From assembly GCF_001429765.1 (NCBI RefSeq), contig NZ_LMJB01000005.1, positions 188,549 through 252,548 on the forward strand: a stretch of 64,000 nt of DNA, written 5' to 3'. This document shows, piece after piece, positions 7,834 through 16,782 of this stretch. Under the pieces are notes generated by a model. That model was not told where the DNA came from. It saw nothing but the letters and a program-made list of their open reading frames with translations, and searched no databases. Origin of the DNA: Flavobacterium sp. Root901 (GTDB lineage Bacteria; Bacteroidota; Bacteroidia; Flavobacteriales; Flavobacteriaceae). How positions within the stretch are numbered: the first letter of the stretch is position 1; each line of letters begins with the position of its first letter. A program made the position numbers and the translations under genes.

Positions 7834-7902
7834 CTACAATAGAGTCTCTGCGGATAATTCCGGCATCTTACAAGACATCATATTGCAAATTGTAAATTTC
7901 AT
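7834..7902 (-). CDS. Met/Cys-rich leader peptide of the TonB receptor (22 aa)
   Basis: Start ATG at 7900-7902, stop TAG at 7834-7836. The peptide begins MKFTICNMMSCKMP and ends ELSAETLL. Met 8, 9 and 13 and Cys 6 and 11 cluster in the first half. Codons 17-20 contain the antiterminator strand, ten bases before the stop. A ribosome stalled at Met8/Met9 leaves that strand free, while one at the stop covers it. The receptor start codon lies about 63 bases after the terminator. Nothing of this would be found by length-based gene calling. Confidence 0.82.
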   Translation of the reverse strand: MKFTICNMMSCKMPELSAETLL

Positions 7903-8045
7903 TTGTTTTGTTATTTTAACGAAGCAAATTTGCGAACTATTTTTTAATCAGCCAAACAAAAATCAAAATATTTTCTATTATCCTATCAAACTAGTATATT
8001 ACTGTTAAATTTCTGCTGTAAAAAATAAAAAAAGTTGAACTTTAA

Positions 8046-8075
8046 TTTGCAAATCAAAATGGTTTTATACCTTTG
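8046..8075 (+). promoter_or_regulatory. predicted metK promoter
   Basis: TTTG (8046-8049), 18 bases, TACCTTTG (8068-8075): a full match to the Bacteroidetes consensus. It lies just before the riboswitch helix P1 that starts near 8087. Confidence 0.7.
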
Positions 8076-8086
8076 CACGCGAATAC

Positions 8087-8181
8087 AGAGGAAAAATTTG
8101 AACTGATTGCAACCTCTTCATAATGAAACGGTTCGTTATGAATGCCGAAACACAGATTTTGGTAGTAAAAAATGCTAAAGC
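8087..8181 (+). promoter_or_regulatory. probable SAM-II riboswitch upstream of metK
   Basis: Helix P1 is AGAGG (8087-8091) with CCTCT (8113-8117). Its loop holds AAAAATTTGAAC followed by TGATTGCAA, the conserved SAM-II core. After an extra stem-loop region comes AAATGCTAAAG (8170-8180), the 3' pseudoknot strand of the class. The layout matches SAM-II RNAs, except for a longer joining segment of about 50 bases with its own inverted repeat (ATAATGAA...TTCGTTAT). TGCTAAAG (8173-8180) can pair alternatively with CTTTAGCA (8192-8199), a likely expression switch. I identified it by eye from the consensus; a covariance search would settle the class. Confidence 0.7.
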
Positions 8182-8248
8182 AGAAACTCTCCTTTAGCAC
8201 TTTCAGGCAATTACTTTTTCTCGCTTAATGTTAATTTAATAAATTATT

Positions 8249-9499
8249 ATGGCTTATTTATTTACGTCAGAATCTGTTAGTGAAGGGCATCCAGACAAAG
8301 TTGCAGATCAAATTTCGGATGCTTTAATTGATAACTTTCTGGCATTTGACGCTGACTCAAAAGTGGCTTGCGAAACGCTTGTTACAACTGGTCAGGTTAT
8401 TTTAGCAGGTGAAGTAAAATCGAATACTTATCTTGATGTACAGCAAATTGCACGTGAGGTAATCCGTAAAATTGGATATACTAAAAGTGAATATATGTTT
8501 GAAGCAAACTCTTGTGGAATACTTTCAGCAATTCACGAGCAGTCTGCAGACATTAATCAGGGTGTTGACAGAGCTAAGCCAGAAGAGCAAGGTGCTGGAG
8601 ATCAAGGAATGATGTTTGGTTACGCTACAAACGAAACAGAAAACTTCATGCCATTGGCGCTTGATTTATCTCATAAATTATTACAAGAGTTAGCTATTTT
8701 AAGACGTGAAAACAAGGAAATCACTTATTTACGTCCTGATGCTAAATCTCAGGTAACTTTAGAATACAGCGACGATAACAAACCAACTCGTATTGATGCT
8801 ATTGTAATTTCTACACAGCACGATGATTTTGATGAAGAAGCTGCTATGCTTTCTAAAATCAAAAAAGATATTATCGAAATTTTAATTCCCAGAATTATCG
8901 CTAAAAATCCAGAGCATGCTCATTTATTTAACGATAAAATCAACTACCATATTAACCCAACAGGAAAATTCGTTATTGGAGGACCTCACGGAGATACTGG
9001 TTTAACAGGAAGAAAAATTATCGTAGATACTTACGGAGGAAAAGGTGCTCACGGTGGTGGTGCATTCTCAGGAAAAGATCCAAGTAAAGTGGACAGAAGT
9101 GCTGCTTATGCTACACGTCATATTGCTAAAAACCTGGTAGCTGCCGGTGTTGCTGACGAAATCTTAGTTCAGGTTTCTTACGCAATTGGAGTTGCTGAAC
9201 CAATGGGTATTTTCATTGAAACTTACGGAACTTCTAAAGTAAACTTAACTAACGGTGAAATCGCTAAAAAAGTAGAAGCTATCTTTGATATGCGTCCTTA
9301 CTTTATCGAACAAAGATTAAAATTAAGAAACCCTATTTACAGCGAAACTGCTGCTTACGGACACATGGGACGTAAACCAGAAACGGTTACTAAAACTTTC
9401 TCTGCTCCAGGCGGAAACGAAAAAACAGTTACTGTTGAATTATTTACATGGGAAAAACTTGATTTTGTTGACCAGGTAAAAGCTGCATTTGGATTATAA
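8249..9499 (+). CDS. metK: methionine adenosyltransferase (SAM synthetase)
   Basis: Makes S-adenosylmethionine from methionine and ATP in the cytoplasm. The 416-residue protein has the N-terminal [17 protein letters not shown] with the ATP-site His, the signature [12 protein letters not shown] (about residues 113-124), [13 protein letters not shown] and the P-loop-like [19 protein letters not shown]. These are all canonical. It is preceded by its own promoter and a SAM-II-like riboswitch and followed by a terminator, so it forms a single-gene unit that its product can repress. The 3' end is duplicated at 11462-11601. Confidence 0.98.
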   Translation: MAYLFTSESVSEGHPDKVADQISDALIDNFLAFDADSKVACETLVTTGQVILAGEVKSNTYLDVQQIAREVIRKIGYTKSEYMFEANSCGILSAIHEQSADINQGVDRAKPEEQGAGDQGMMFGYATNETENFMPLALDLSHKLLQELAILRRENKEITYLRPDAKSQVTLEYSDDNKPTRIDAIVISTQHDDFDEEAAMLSKIKKDIIEILIPRIIAKNPEHAHLFNDKINYHINPTGKFVIGGPHGDTGLTGRKIIVDTYGGKGAHGGGAFSGKDPSKVDRSAAYATRHIAKNLVAAGVADEILVQVSYAIGVAEPMGIFIETYGTSKVNLTNGEIAKKVEAIFDMRPYFIEQRLKLRNPIYSETAAYGHMGRKPETVTKTFSAPGGNEKTVTVELFTWEKLDFVDQVKAAFGL

Positions 9500-9565
9500 T
9501 AAATTCAAACGATTATTAATTTTTAAGCTTTAGAGCTAAATTTCTTTTAATCTTACTTCATAAAT

Positions 9566-9603
9566 ATCCCGAATTCTATTTGTTTAGAGTTCGGGATTTT
9601 TTA
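9566..9603 (+). terminator. metK terminator
   Basis: Stem ATCCCGAATTCTA (9566-9578) with TAGAGTTCGGGAT (9585-9597), then a run of T. Confidence 0.85.
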
Positions 9604-9654
9604 CTTGTTTATTTGATTGTATTCTCTTTTCTTTGTACAAAATAACTTACTAAA

Positions 9655-11430
9655 ATGAGCAGACTTCCTTCATTACAAAAAGTACTTAGCACCACTAAAA
9701 AAACGATTTTCAGATTTCCATTAGAAACCCTTACAGCAATTTGCGGGACTATATTCTCTATTTTGCTCATTAATGAAAATAATTCGCAATCTGAATACTT
9801 TTACTCAAAAGCAATAATGAGCAGTTCATTATGTCTTGTTTGGTTTGTATCTGTTTCGCTCTTTTTTAGAGCTAAACACAAAAATAATATTCTTCGTTAT
9901 TTAGTTAGTTTAGCTTTTGGAGGTTTGTTAACTGCTTTTGTCTTTAGCTTTCACGAAAGAGTTTCTGAAATAGAAATGCAGCAGTTTTTTGTTCTCAACT
10001 TATCTTTGCATTTATTAGTTTCGTTTGCCGGTTTTCTGCCAAGAACATACAATCAGGAAGAATTTTGGGAATTTAACAAACAGTTGTTTTTACGAATATT
10101 AACCGCCGGATTATACAGTTTTGTTCTCTATGGCGGTTTATCATTAGCCATATTAGCCATTGATAAATTGTTTAAAGTCGAATTTGATAGTAAAATTTAT
10201 GGATATTTATTTGTAACAATTGTCGGACTTTTTAATACCATTTTCTTTTTAAGCGGTGTTCCCGAAACTAATAGTAAAGAAGTTCCGCTTGTATTAAAAT
10301 ATCCAAAAGGACTTAAGAATTTTACACAGTTTGTTTTACTGCCACTTATTAGTATTTATCTGGTGATTTTAATTTGTTATGAAGCAAAAATTGTGTTTAC
10401 GCTTTCACTTCCTTTTGGGTGGGTTTCTTATCTTGTTCTGGCCTTTGCCATTATTGGAATTCTTTCATTTTTATTGGTACATCCTATTGCAAACGAAAGC
10501 GGTAATTTATGGATGCGGACTTTTAACCGATGGTTTTATTTCTTACTGATTCCGTTGTTAGTATTATTATACTGGGCCATTTTATACCGAATTAATCTTT
10601 ACGGGTTTACGCTTCTTCGTTATTATGTTTTATTATTATCGGTTTGGCTATCTGTAGTTATTTTCTATTTTTTACTTAATAAAAATCCTAAAATAAAATT
10701 TATTCCTATAAGTATGTGTCTTGCAGGTTTATTTTCAATTGTAGGACCACAGAGTGCCGATTCTGTTTCTAAACACAGTCAATTATCTCGTTTCGAAAAT
10801 TACCTTAAAGAATCTGAAGGCAAAAAACTGACTTTTGAACAAGAACAAGAGTTAAGCAGTATTGTATATTTATTGTATTCAAATTATGGTTTTGAAATCA
10901 TGCTTCCGTATGCAGACAAGAAATTAGATGCTCTTTATAAAAAAGATAAGGAGTCAGGTTATTCTCAAATTATGGAAGCGCTTGGCTTTAAATGTCGATC
11001 AGAATATGATCGAAAAGACAACATAAGAGATTCATTTTATTATTATTCGTATGAAAACAACGAAAGTGCTATAATTGATATTCATGGTTATGATTTTATT
11101 ATCAATATATACAAAAACAATCCGTTCGAGTCTAAAAATGCTTTTGTTATTGGCAGTAAAAAATATGTAATTAAAACAAAAGAACAAGATTACGGTCAGG
11201 ATTTACTCATCAATGGAGATGTAATTCCTTTAAAAATTAACGATTTCATAAGTGCAGAACCAAAGTTTGACGACGACAATTCTAACTCTGAAATAAAAAT
11301 TAAACAAAAAGTAGAAACATCAAAATACAAAGTTTTACTGACTTACGTACATGCAAACGGTTCTATCGAAAACAATAAAAAAATTCCAAAAAACTACCAG
11401 ATCAAAGTAATGGTTGGAATTAAAAATTAA
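9655..11430 (+). CDS. DUF4153 domain-containing integral membrane protein
   Basis: A 591-residue protein of unknown function that fits the DUF4153 family. The first 370 or so residues hold about ten to twelve hydrophobic helices, with the recognisable segments GGLSLAILAIDKLF and RINLYGFTLLRYYVLLLSVWL. The C-terminal 210 residues are hydrophilic, with charged stretches and no enzyme motif I recognise. It lies between metK and a decayed copy of the metK 3' end, so it was probably placed here by the event that made the duplication. It has its own 155-base upstream gap containing the metK terminator. No functional link to SAM synthesis is implied. Confidence 0.8.
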   Translation: MSRLPSLQKVLSTTKKTIFRFPLETLTAICGTIFSILLINENNSQSEYFYSKAIMSSSLCLVWFVSVSLFFRAKHKNNILRYLVSLAFGGLLTAFVFSFHERVSEIEMQQFFVLNLSLHLLVSFAGFLPRTYNQEEFWEFNKQLFLRILTAGLYSFVLYGGLSLAILAIDKLFKVEFDSKIYGYLFVTIVGLFNTIFFLSGVPETNSKEVPLVLKYPKGLKNFTQFVLLPLISIYLVILICYEAKIVFTLSLPFGWVSYLVLAFAIIGILSFLLVHPIANESGNLWMRTFNRWFYFLLIPLLVLLYWAILYRINLYGFTLLRYYVLLLSVWLSVVIFYFLLNKNPKIKFIPISMCLAGLFSIVGPQSADSVSKHSQLSRFENYLKESEGKKLTFEQEQELSSIVYLLYSNYGFEIMLPYADKKLDALYKKDKESGYSQIMEALGFKCRSEYDRKDNIRDSFYYYSYENNESAIIDIHGYDFIINIYKNNPFESKNAFVIGSKKYVIKTKEQDYGQDLLINGDVIPLKINDFISAEPKFDDDNSNSEIKIKQKVETSKYKVLLTYVHANGSIENNKKIPKNYQIKVMVGIKN

Positions 11431-11461
11431 AAACAAAACCCCCGGGAAATTTAAATTTGCT

Positions 11462-11601
11462 GGGGAAATCGCTGAAAAAGTAGAAGCTATCTTTGATATG
11501 CGTCCTTACTTTATCGAACAAAGATTAAAATTAAGAAACCCTATTTTACATGGGAAAAACTTGATTATGTTGACCAGGTAAAAGCTGCATTTGGATTGTA
11601 A
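11462..11601 (+). pseudogene. remnant of a second metK 3' end
   Basis: Bases 11462-11545 align with metK 9254-9337 with two mismatches, and the rest aligns with metK from about 9444 to its stop with two more. About 106 bases of metK are missing between the two parts. The gap lies at the repeat TATTTAC present at both edges in the intact gene, and it shifts the frame. There is no start codon. A terminator-like CCCC...GGGG repeat (11439-11465) sits at its left edge. Confidence 0.93.
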
Positions 11602-11625
11602 TTTAATCTGAAACATTTACATACT

Positions 11626-11706
11626 AAAAAGGCTGTCTAAAATTTAGACAGCCTTTCTTGATTATAATAATAAACCCGACAGGCTTAGAAACCTGTCGGA
11701 TTTTTA
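11626..11706. terminator. two hairpins between the metK remnant and the minus-strand gene
   Basis: AAAGGCTGTC/GACAGCCTTT (11628-11637 and 11647-11656), then CCGACAGG/CCTGTCGG (11676-11683 and 11692-11699) with a T run at 11700-11705. They can end transcription from both sides. Confidence 0.75.
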
Positions 11707-11711
11707 TGTTC

Positions 11712-13943
11712 TTAATACGTTCCGTTTTGCATTTTTGATAACGTTTCTCTTATCTCTCCTGCCGTCACTTCTTCAACCGTTTTATCTAAATATTTAACGG
11801 CCAAAGCCTGAGTTGCCACTGCTTTTTCTTTTTGTCCGTCTTTATAATACAACTGTGCCAGCGTGTCTAAATAATAAGGATTATTTTTAGCCAGTACTAA
11901 ACTATATTCAGACCACTTTACTGCATCTTTAATAAAATCAGCATTTTGAGGTTTTAATACTACAGTCCATGCTGCATTATTACAAAGATCTGCATGATAT
12001 AGTTTAAAAGAATTCCATCCGTCATAAGAATAGCTTGAAGCTGCATCCAGTGTCGAATATATTGCATCTAATTTTTCAATAGGACTTCCGTTAGCCGGCG
12101 CTAAATTTGATTCAAAATAGGCATTAAATTCTTTTAAAAAACTGGTGTTCGAGCCGTCTTTATCTTCTATCTGACCTAAATAATCAAAATAGTTTCTATA
12201 CGATTCAAAATTTCCTTTTCCTAAAGCAATGATCTTTTTATAAACTGAGATGTTCTTGTCCTTATTTACTTCACCCGAAGTTCCTTCCTGAGTAACATAA
12301 GTGTTTTGCTGCAATGCAGAAGAAATTTCAGAAATCACATTTCCTAAAGTATGTAATTCTCCTTCTTTATTATTAAACTCTGCACGGTTGTTTTCTATTT
12401 CGTCAGCATGTTTTAGTAAATAATCAATAGCAAGATAATCTGTATCATTTAAGATTCTTTCTTCATTAAATAGCTGCTTGGTAAACCCCTGATTTTTGAT
12501 TTCTTTTACAATAGTCTCAGTAAGATACATGTTGACTTGTTTATCCTTCTGATGTGCTTCGATTAATTTTTTCCAAACCTGAGCAATTTCTTTTTTATCT
12601 ACTGTAGTTTTTGTTAATACAAATTCTGTCGAATTTTCATCTGTTGTGGTATATGATTCATAATCGTATGATGATTCTAATAAAGCAGCTTTATTAAATG
12701 CCTTAATCAAATCTGCATCAGCGGCTTTTTTGTTTTTAAATATTTTGTCCATAGAAACTAAAGCATCTGTACGCAAAAGTTTTCTGTAGAAATCGCCATA
12801 ATAACTAAACTCATATTGTTTATCTGTCAAATCAGATTTTGCAACAGCCAATACATCACCATTTCCGTTTAAAACAAATACACTTGGATCATTGGTAATT
12901 TTATTGTTTTTCAGCCATTTTTTATCATCGCTTCCGGCAAAATAATAATTAAAAACATCGTATTGAGGATTGTAAGCATCGTACATATTGTATCCTGTCT
13001 GTGTTTCCTGATCTTTTATAAAAGCATCAAAACCTGCTTTGGCTTCTTTATTTTTGCTGTCTGCTAAAACAGCTAAGAATTTATTGTTAGTTGCTGCTTT
13101 CGTTGCTGCAACGGCATTTTTCAAATTATTTTCAACCTTTAATTTGAAATTATAATTGGAATAAACCGGCAGAGCAGCTGTATCGACAGCAACACTGTCT
13201 GTTACAGCTGTATTATCATAATTGTAACTTTCTTTCCCCGGATAAGTCCAATTGGAAACCGTTTCATTTTCCAGCGGGACAACTGTTGAAACTTTTTCTG
13301 GTTTTACGTCTTTTTCATTGATAAAAACAATCGGATTTTTTCCTCCCGCTTCAGAAATCTTCAGCTCATTTGTTTTTTTATCATAAAATCCAACAAGATT
13401 TAAATTAGACAAAAGTGCAAGTTCGTAATTAATTGTTACTTCAGAAACGTCTTTTGGCAATGCGTATTTACAAACATTACTTTTTCCGTTATTATCTTCG
13501 TAAACCAGATACAAAAAGTCTGCTTTATCAATTTCAAATTCTAAATCTATTTTTTTCCATTCCGGATCTGATTTGGTTTTAATATCCGAAAGTTTTTGAT
13601 ATTGAACTGTTTCTGAACCTTTTTGAGTTCCTATATAAAAAGAGTAGTAAGAAGGATCCAAAAATTTAACTTTAATTTTTTTTGCTTTTTTATCTGTTGC
13701 AAAAGATACATCAAACCTGTTTTGTGATTTTTCAGTATTGATAAAGGCAAGCGAATCTCCCTGAATTTCGTAGCCTCCGGTATAAAATACCAATTCGTAT
13801 TTATTATCATCTAATAAATTTAATTTGATTTTTTGACCTTTGTTTGAAGATAAGTAAGTCCCTTTTTCGATATTTTTTGTTTGAGAAAAGGAAACAAACA
13901 TTCCTGCAAACAAGAGTAATAAACTCCAAATAAAATTGCGCAT
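11712..13943 (-). CDS. secreted protein of unknown function with C-terminal TPR-like repeat
   Basis: 743 residues with a clear signal peptide (MRNFIWSLLLLFAGMFVSFSQ), so periplasmic or surface located. The middle (about 285-390) has segments such as NKFLAVLADSKNKEAKAGFDAF and DPSVFVLNGNGDVLAVAKSD that look like a thioredoxin-type fold without a CxxC pair. The last 60 residues (NPYYLDTLAQLYYKDGQKEKA) resemble a tetratricopeptide helix pair. I recognise no named family and no catalytic motif. It is followed on the same strand by nothing related; the beta-barrel protein upstream is about 90 bases away and could share a transcript. Confidence 0.75.
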   Translation of the reverse strand: MRNFIWSLLLLFAGMFVSFSQTKNIEKGTYLSSNKGQKIKLNLLDDNKYELVFYTGGYEIQGDSLAFINTEKSQNRFDVSFATDKKAKKIKVKFLDPSYYSFYIGTQKGSETVQYQKLSDIKTKSDPEWKKIDLEFEIDKADFLYLVYEDNNGKSNVCKYALPKDVSEVTINYELALLSNLNLVGFYDKKTNELKISEAGGKNPIVFINEKDVKPEKVSTVVPLENETVSNWTYPGKESYNYDNTAVTDSVAVDTAALPVYSNYNFKLKVENNLKNAVAATKAATNNKFLAVLADSKNKEAKAGFDAFIKDQETQTGYNMYDAYNPQYDVFNYYFAGSDDKKWLKNNKITNDPSVFVLNGNGDVLAVAKSDLTDKQYEFSYYGDFYRKLLRTDALVSMDKIFKNKKAADADLIKAFNKAALLESSYDYESYTTTDENSTEFVLTKTTVDKKEIAQVWKKLIEAHQKDKQVNMYLTETIVKEIKNQGFTKQLFNEERILNDTDYLAIDYLLKHADEIENNRAEFNNKEGELHTLGNVISEISSALQQNTYVTQEGTSGEVNKDKNISVYKKIIALGKGNFESYRNYFDYLGQIEDKDGSNTSFLKEFNAYFESNLAPANGSPIEKLDAIYSTLDAASSYSYDGWNSFKLYHADLCNNAAWTVVLKPQNADFIKDAVKWSEYSLVLAKNNPYYLDTLAQLYYKDGQKEKAVATQALAVKYLDKTVEEVTAGEIRETLSKMQNGTY

Positions 13944-14036
13944 GATTATTTTTTTAATTGTTAATAATATAGCGCAAAGATATTCGATTCTTACCTAAAC
14001 AAATCATAAAAAGTCATAATATTAGTAATCCAAATA

Positions 14037-16724
14037 CTATAAATTGTATTTCATAGAAAAGATGATGTAACGCGGCTGAACCGTATATTGTGAAACTCTT
14101 GTTGAGAATTGAGAAAAACTGTCGTCGTTAAGATAAGTTGTATTCAATAAATTGGTTGCCGATACTTTATATTCCCATTTGCTGTTTTTCTTCTGATAAA
14201 TTAAACTGGCGCTTAAAAAATCATATTCGTTATCAACCGTTTTATTTCCGTTATAATAATGATAGAATTCGTATTCTGAAACAAAAGAAAAGCTGTCTAA
14301 AAAGTAATAATCTAATCTTGCAAAAGGCTTGTCTGTATAATAAGTCGAACCGCTGTATTTATTAATTAAAGCATTGTATCCAAATTCAATATTCGGAAAG
14401 TTTTTATAATTTGTTGAAGCCCTGACGGTATAACTCTGCACAAAACTTTCTGTAGTCGCCAGCTTATTATTTTGAATATTATTGAATTTTGACCAGTTAA
14501 AACTGGCATTTACAGAGGCTTTATAATTCTTTAAAAACGAACGTCCGTAATTTCCCAATCCGCTAAATGTTTCATCTGCCAGATTTGAATTATAAGGAGA
14601 TGAAGATTGATTAATTCCTGTAAATTCTGCCTTTGTTTTAATGGCATCCACTTTTTTAGTATAAGACGCATTAGCAAAAATGTTCTCAAAATTAAACATG
14701 TTATATTTAAAATATCGAAGTGAATGTACCTGCGATGTTGCATTTTCTAAGAAACGGTTTCCGCGAAATAAACTGCTGTAATCTGAAAGTACATAACCCG
14801 CTGCAAGCTGATTAATATCTGTAAAATCATTTGTTAAAGAAAAATTATACGTCAGTGTTTCTGACTTTTTAATTTGATATAAAGCAAAGAAATCAGGCAG
14901 TATTTTGGTGAAACTTTGAGAATAATCTGTTCCTGACTGTACATTTTTCATGGAGTACGAATGCACACTAAAACCTGGTGTTAATGTAAATTTTCCCGTC
15001 AGAATTTTATAATGAAAGCCCAGAAAAACATCATCAAAACTATAATCAACATCATTATTGTTTTCTGCCGTATTCAGATCATTTACATTTCCGTTATCCA
15101 GAATTTGAAAAATATGAGAATTGAAATTTTGGTACGAATACGTATTTCCCAAAGTAATATTGAAATTACTTTTTGGTGTAACCATATAATAGTAATCTAA
15201 TTTTGCATCCAGTTTATTGGTTTTTACAAACCGATTCTGGTTTAAATCATTACGATTTTGTCCCGAAATATATCCCGAAAAATTAAATGGCTGTGATTGT
15301 AAATCAGCATTATAAAACGGATTTTCGTCTTGATATAAATGCTGCATTTCAAAAGCAAAAACATTTTTACTGCTTTGTGTATAGTACAAACTTAAATTTT
15401 GGTTTACAGATGTTGGATCTTGTTTTTTACCAGTTAAAATTGTTTCAACTGCCGAAATATTATTTACAACAGATTCGCGCAGTAAATCTGTATCTTCATC
15501 TTGTTTGGAAATCTTGGTCAAAACATCATAATCAAACTGAAATTTCGAATTTGGTTTATAACTCGAACTTAATTTAAATAATCCTAAATTATTTTTTTGA
15601 TGCGTTAATTCGTCTCTTTTCTGCTGATCCCCAGAATCTAAAATTGTAGTTTGCGATTTGGTTTCTAAATCTGTTTTTGAAGCCGAAAGAATTCCGAAAC
15701 CGCTTAAATTCCATTGTTTTGTAGGGGAATAAGAAAAATTGGCAGCACCAAATTTGGTTTCAATTTCTTTAGCCCGATTGTTTCTTAAAACCGAAATCCC
15801 TAAATCATTTGAAGAAATATTAAAAAAGCTTCCGCCTTTTTTCATCATATTTTTAAAACCGCCCGTAAACTTAAAATAATCCTGTGCCGTAAGGGGTAGC
15901 TCACCAATATTATTAAAATTGGTAATTAAATTTATACTGTATTCCGGGCTGTAATAAAATAATTTTGGGTTTATAATGTAACGGCTGTCCAGTTCTGCAA
16001 CGCCAATTCCTGCTGTTGCCTCTCCAAACCAAAAGTTCTTTTTACCTTCTTTTAATTTAATATTCATTGCCACATTTTCCTGATCGTTTTCAAGACCTTT
16101 AAGAGCACTTATTTCATTATAATTTCTTAAAACCTGAACTTTATCTATGGCATCAGCGGGAATGTTTTTAACTCCGAGTTTGGTATCCCCGTCAAAAAAA
16201 TCCTTCCCTTCTACCATCAATTTGCTTACTTTTTTTCCTTCAACCTCAATTTCACCATCGGCATTTACCTCTACTCCCGGAAGTTTTTTAAGCACATCTT
16301 CCAGCTTCTTTTCAGTTCCTGATTTAAAAGAATCTGCGTTATAAACTATTGTATCTCCTTTTATAGAAACCGGCATTTCGCGGACAATTTCAACATCTTC
16401 CAGTTCAATTCCTGCGCCATCGAGAACAATATTCTGAGTTATGTTTTCTGCTTTGGTTACAACGGCAATTTCTTTAGATTTCATTCCAAGATAACTCACT
16501 TTAATGGTGTAAGAGGTATTGGATTTTAAAGTCAATTGAAATTTTCCTTTATCATTTGTAATTCCGTAAGAATCCATGGCTTTAGTTGTATTATTGACCG
16601 CCATAATATTAGCCATCTCCAGAGGATTTTTCTGCTCATCCTGAATAAATCCATCAAAACGAAGACTTTGCGAAAAAGAAACAGATGCAAAAAGTAAGGC
16701 AGATAAAAAAAGTATCTTATTCAT
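14037..16724 (-). CDS. outer-membrane beta-barrel protein with CarboxypepD-regulatory-like and plug domains
   Basis: 895 residues. A signal peptide (MNKILFLSALLFASVSFSQ) is followed by an Ig-like carboxypeptidase-regulatory domain (about 22-110). A TonB plug-like segment comes next, with SFKSGTEKKLEDVLKKLPGV and DKVQVLRNYNEISALKG, then a long beta-barrel ending in an aromatic strand (IIFSMKYNL). This is the Bacteroidetes outer-membrane family often coupled to a GLPGLI protein, as here: the GLPGLI gene lies 58 bases upstream on the same strand. The substrate is unknown. The plug is short, so it may be a transport relative rather than a classic receptor. Confidence 0.85.
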   Translation of the reverse strand: MNKILFLSALLFASVSFSQSLRFDGFIQDEQKNPLEMANIMAVNNTTKAMDSYGITNDKGKFQLTLKSNTSYTIKVSYLGMKSKEIAVVTKAENITQNIVLDGAGIELEDVEIVREMPVSIKGDTIVYNADSFKSGTEKKLEDVLKKLPGVEVNADGEIEVEGKKVSKLMVEGKDFFDGDTKLGVKNIPADAIDKVQVLRNYNEISALKGLENDQENVAMNIKLKEGKKNFWFGEATAGIGVAELDSRYIINPKLFYYSPEYSINLITNFNNIGELPLTAQDYFKFTGGFKNMMKKGGSFFNISSNDLGISVLRNNRAKEIETKFGAANFSYSPTKQWNLSGFGILSASKTDLETKSQTTILDSGDQQKRDELTHQKNNLGLFKLSSSYKPNSKFQFDYDVLTKISKQDEDTDLLRESVVNNISAVETILTGKKQDPTSVNQNLSLYYTQSSKNVFAFEMQHLYQDENPFYNADLQSQPFNFSGYISGQNRNDLNQNRFVKTNKLDAKLDYYYMVTPKSNFNITLGNTYSYQNFNSHIFQILDNGNVNDLNTAENNNDVDYSFDDVFLGFHYKILTGKFTLTPGFSVHSYSMKNVQSGTDYSQSFTKILPDFFALYQIKKSETLTYNFSLTNDFTDINQLAAGYVLSDYSSLFRGNRFLENATSQVHSLRYFKYNMFNFENIFANASYTKKVDAIKTKAEFTGINQSSSPYNSNLADETFSGLGNYGRSFLKNYKASVNASFNWSKFNNIQNNKLATTESFVQSYTVRASTNYKNFPNIEFGYNALINKYSGSTYYTDKPFARLDYYFLDSFSFVSEYEFYHYYNGNKTVDNEYDFLSASLIYQKKNSKWEYKVSATNLLNTTYLNDDSFSQFSTRVSQYTVQPRYIIFSMKYNL

Positions 16725-16782
16725 TATAAGAATATTGGAAGTTTGGAATTTGAACTTTGAATTTGGATTTAAAATTTAAATA

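Noticed and set aside
7817..8008. 63-codon plus-strand ORF upstream of metK
   Set aside because: It is antisense to the receptor leader and has a low-complexity Asn/Phe/Ile-rich composition and no upstream promoter.
9254..11601. Mobile element (transposon or integron) around the DUF4153 gene
   Set aside because: No transposase, integrase or inverted terminal repeats; only the metK-end duplication is visible.
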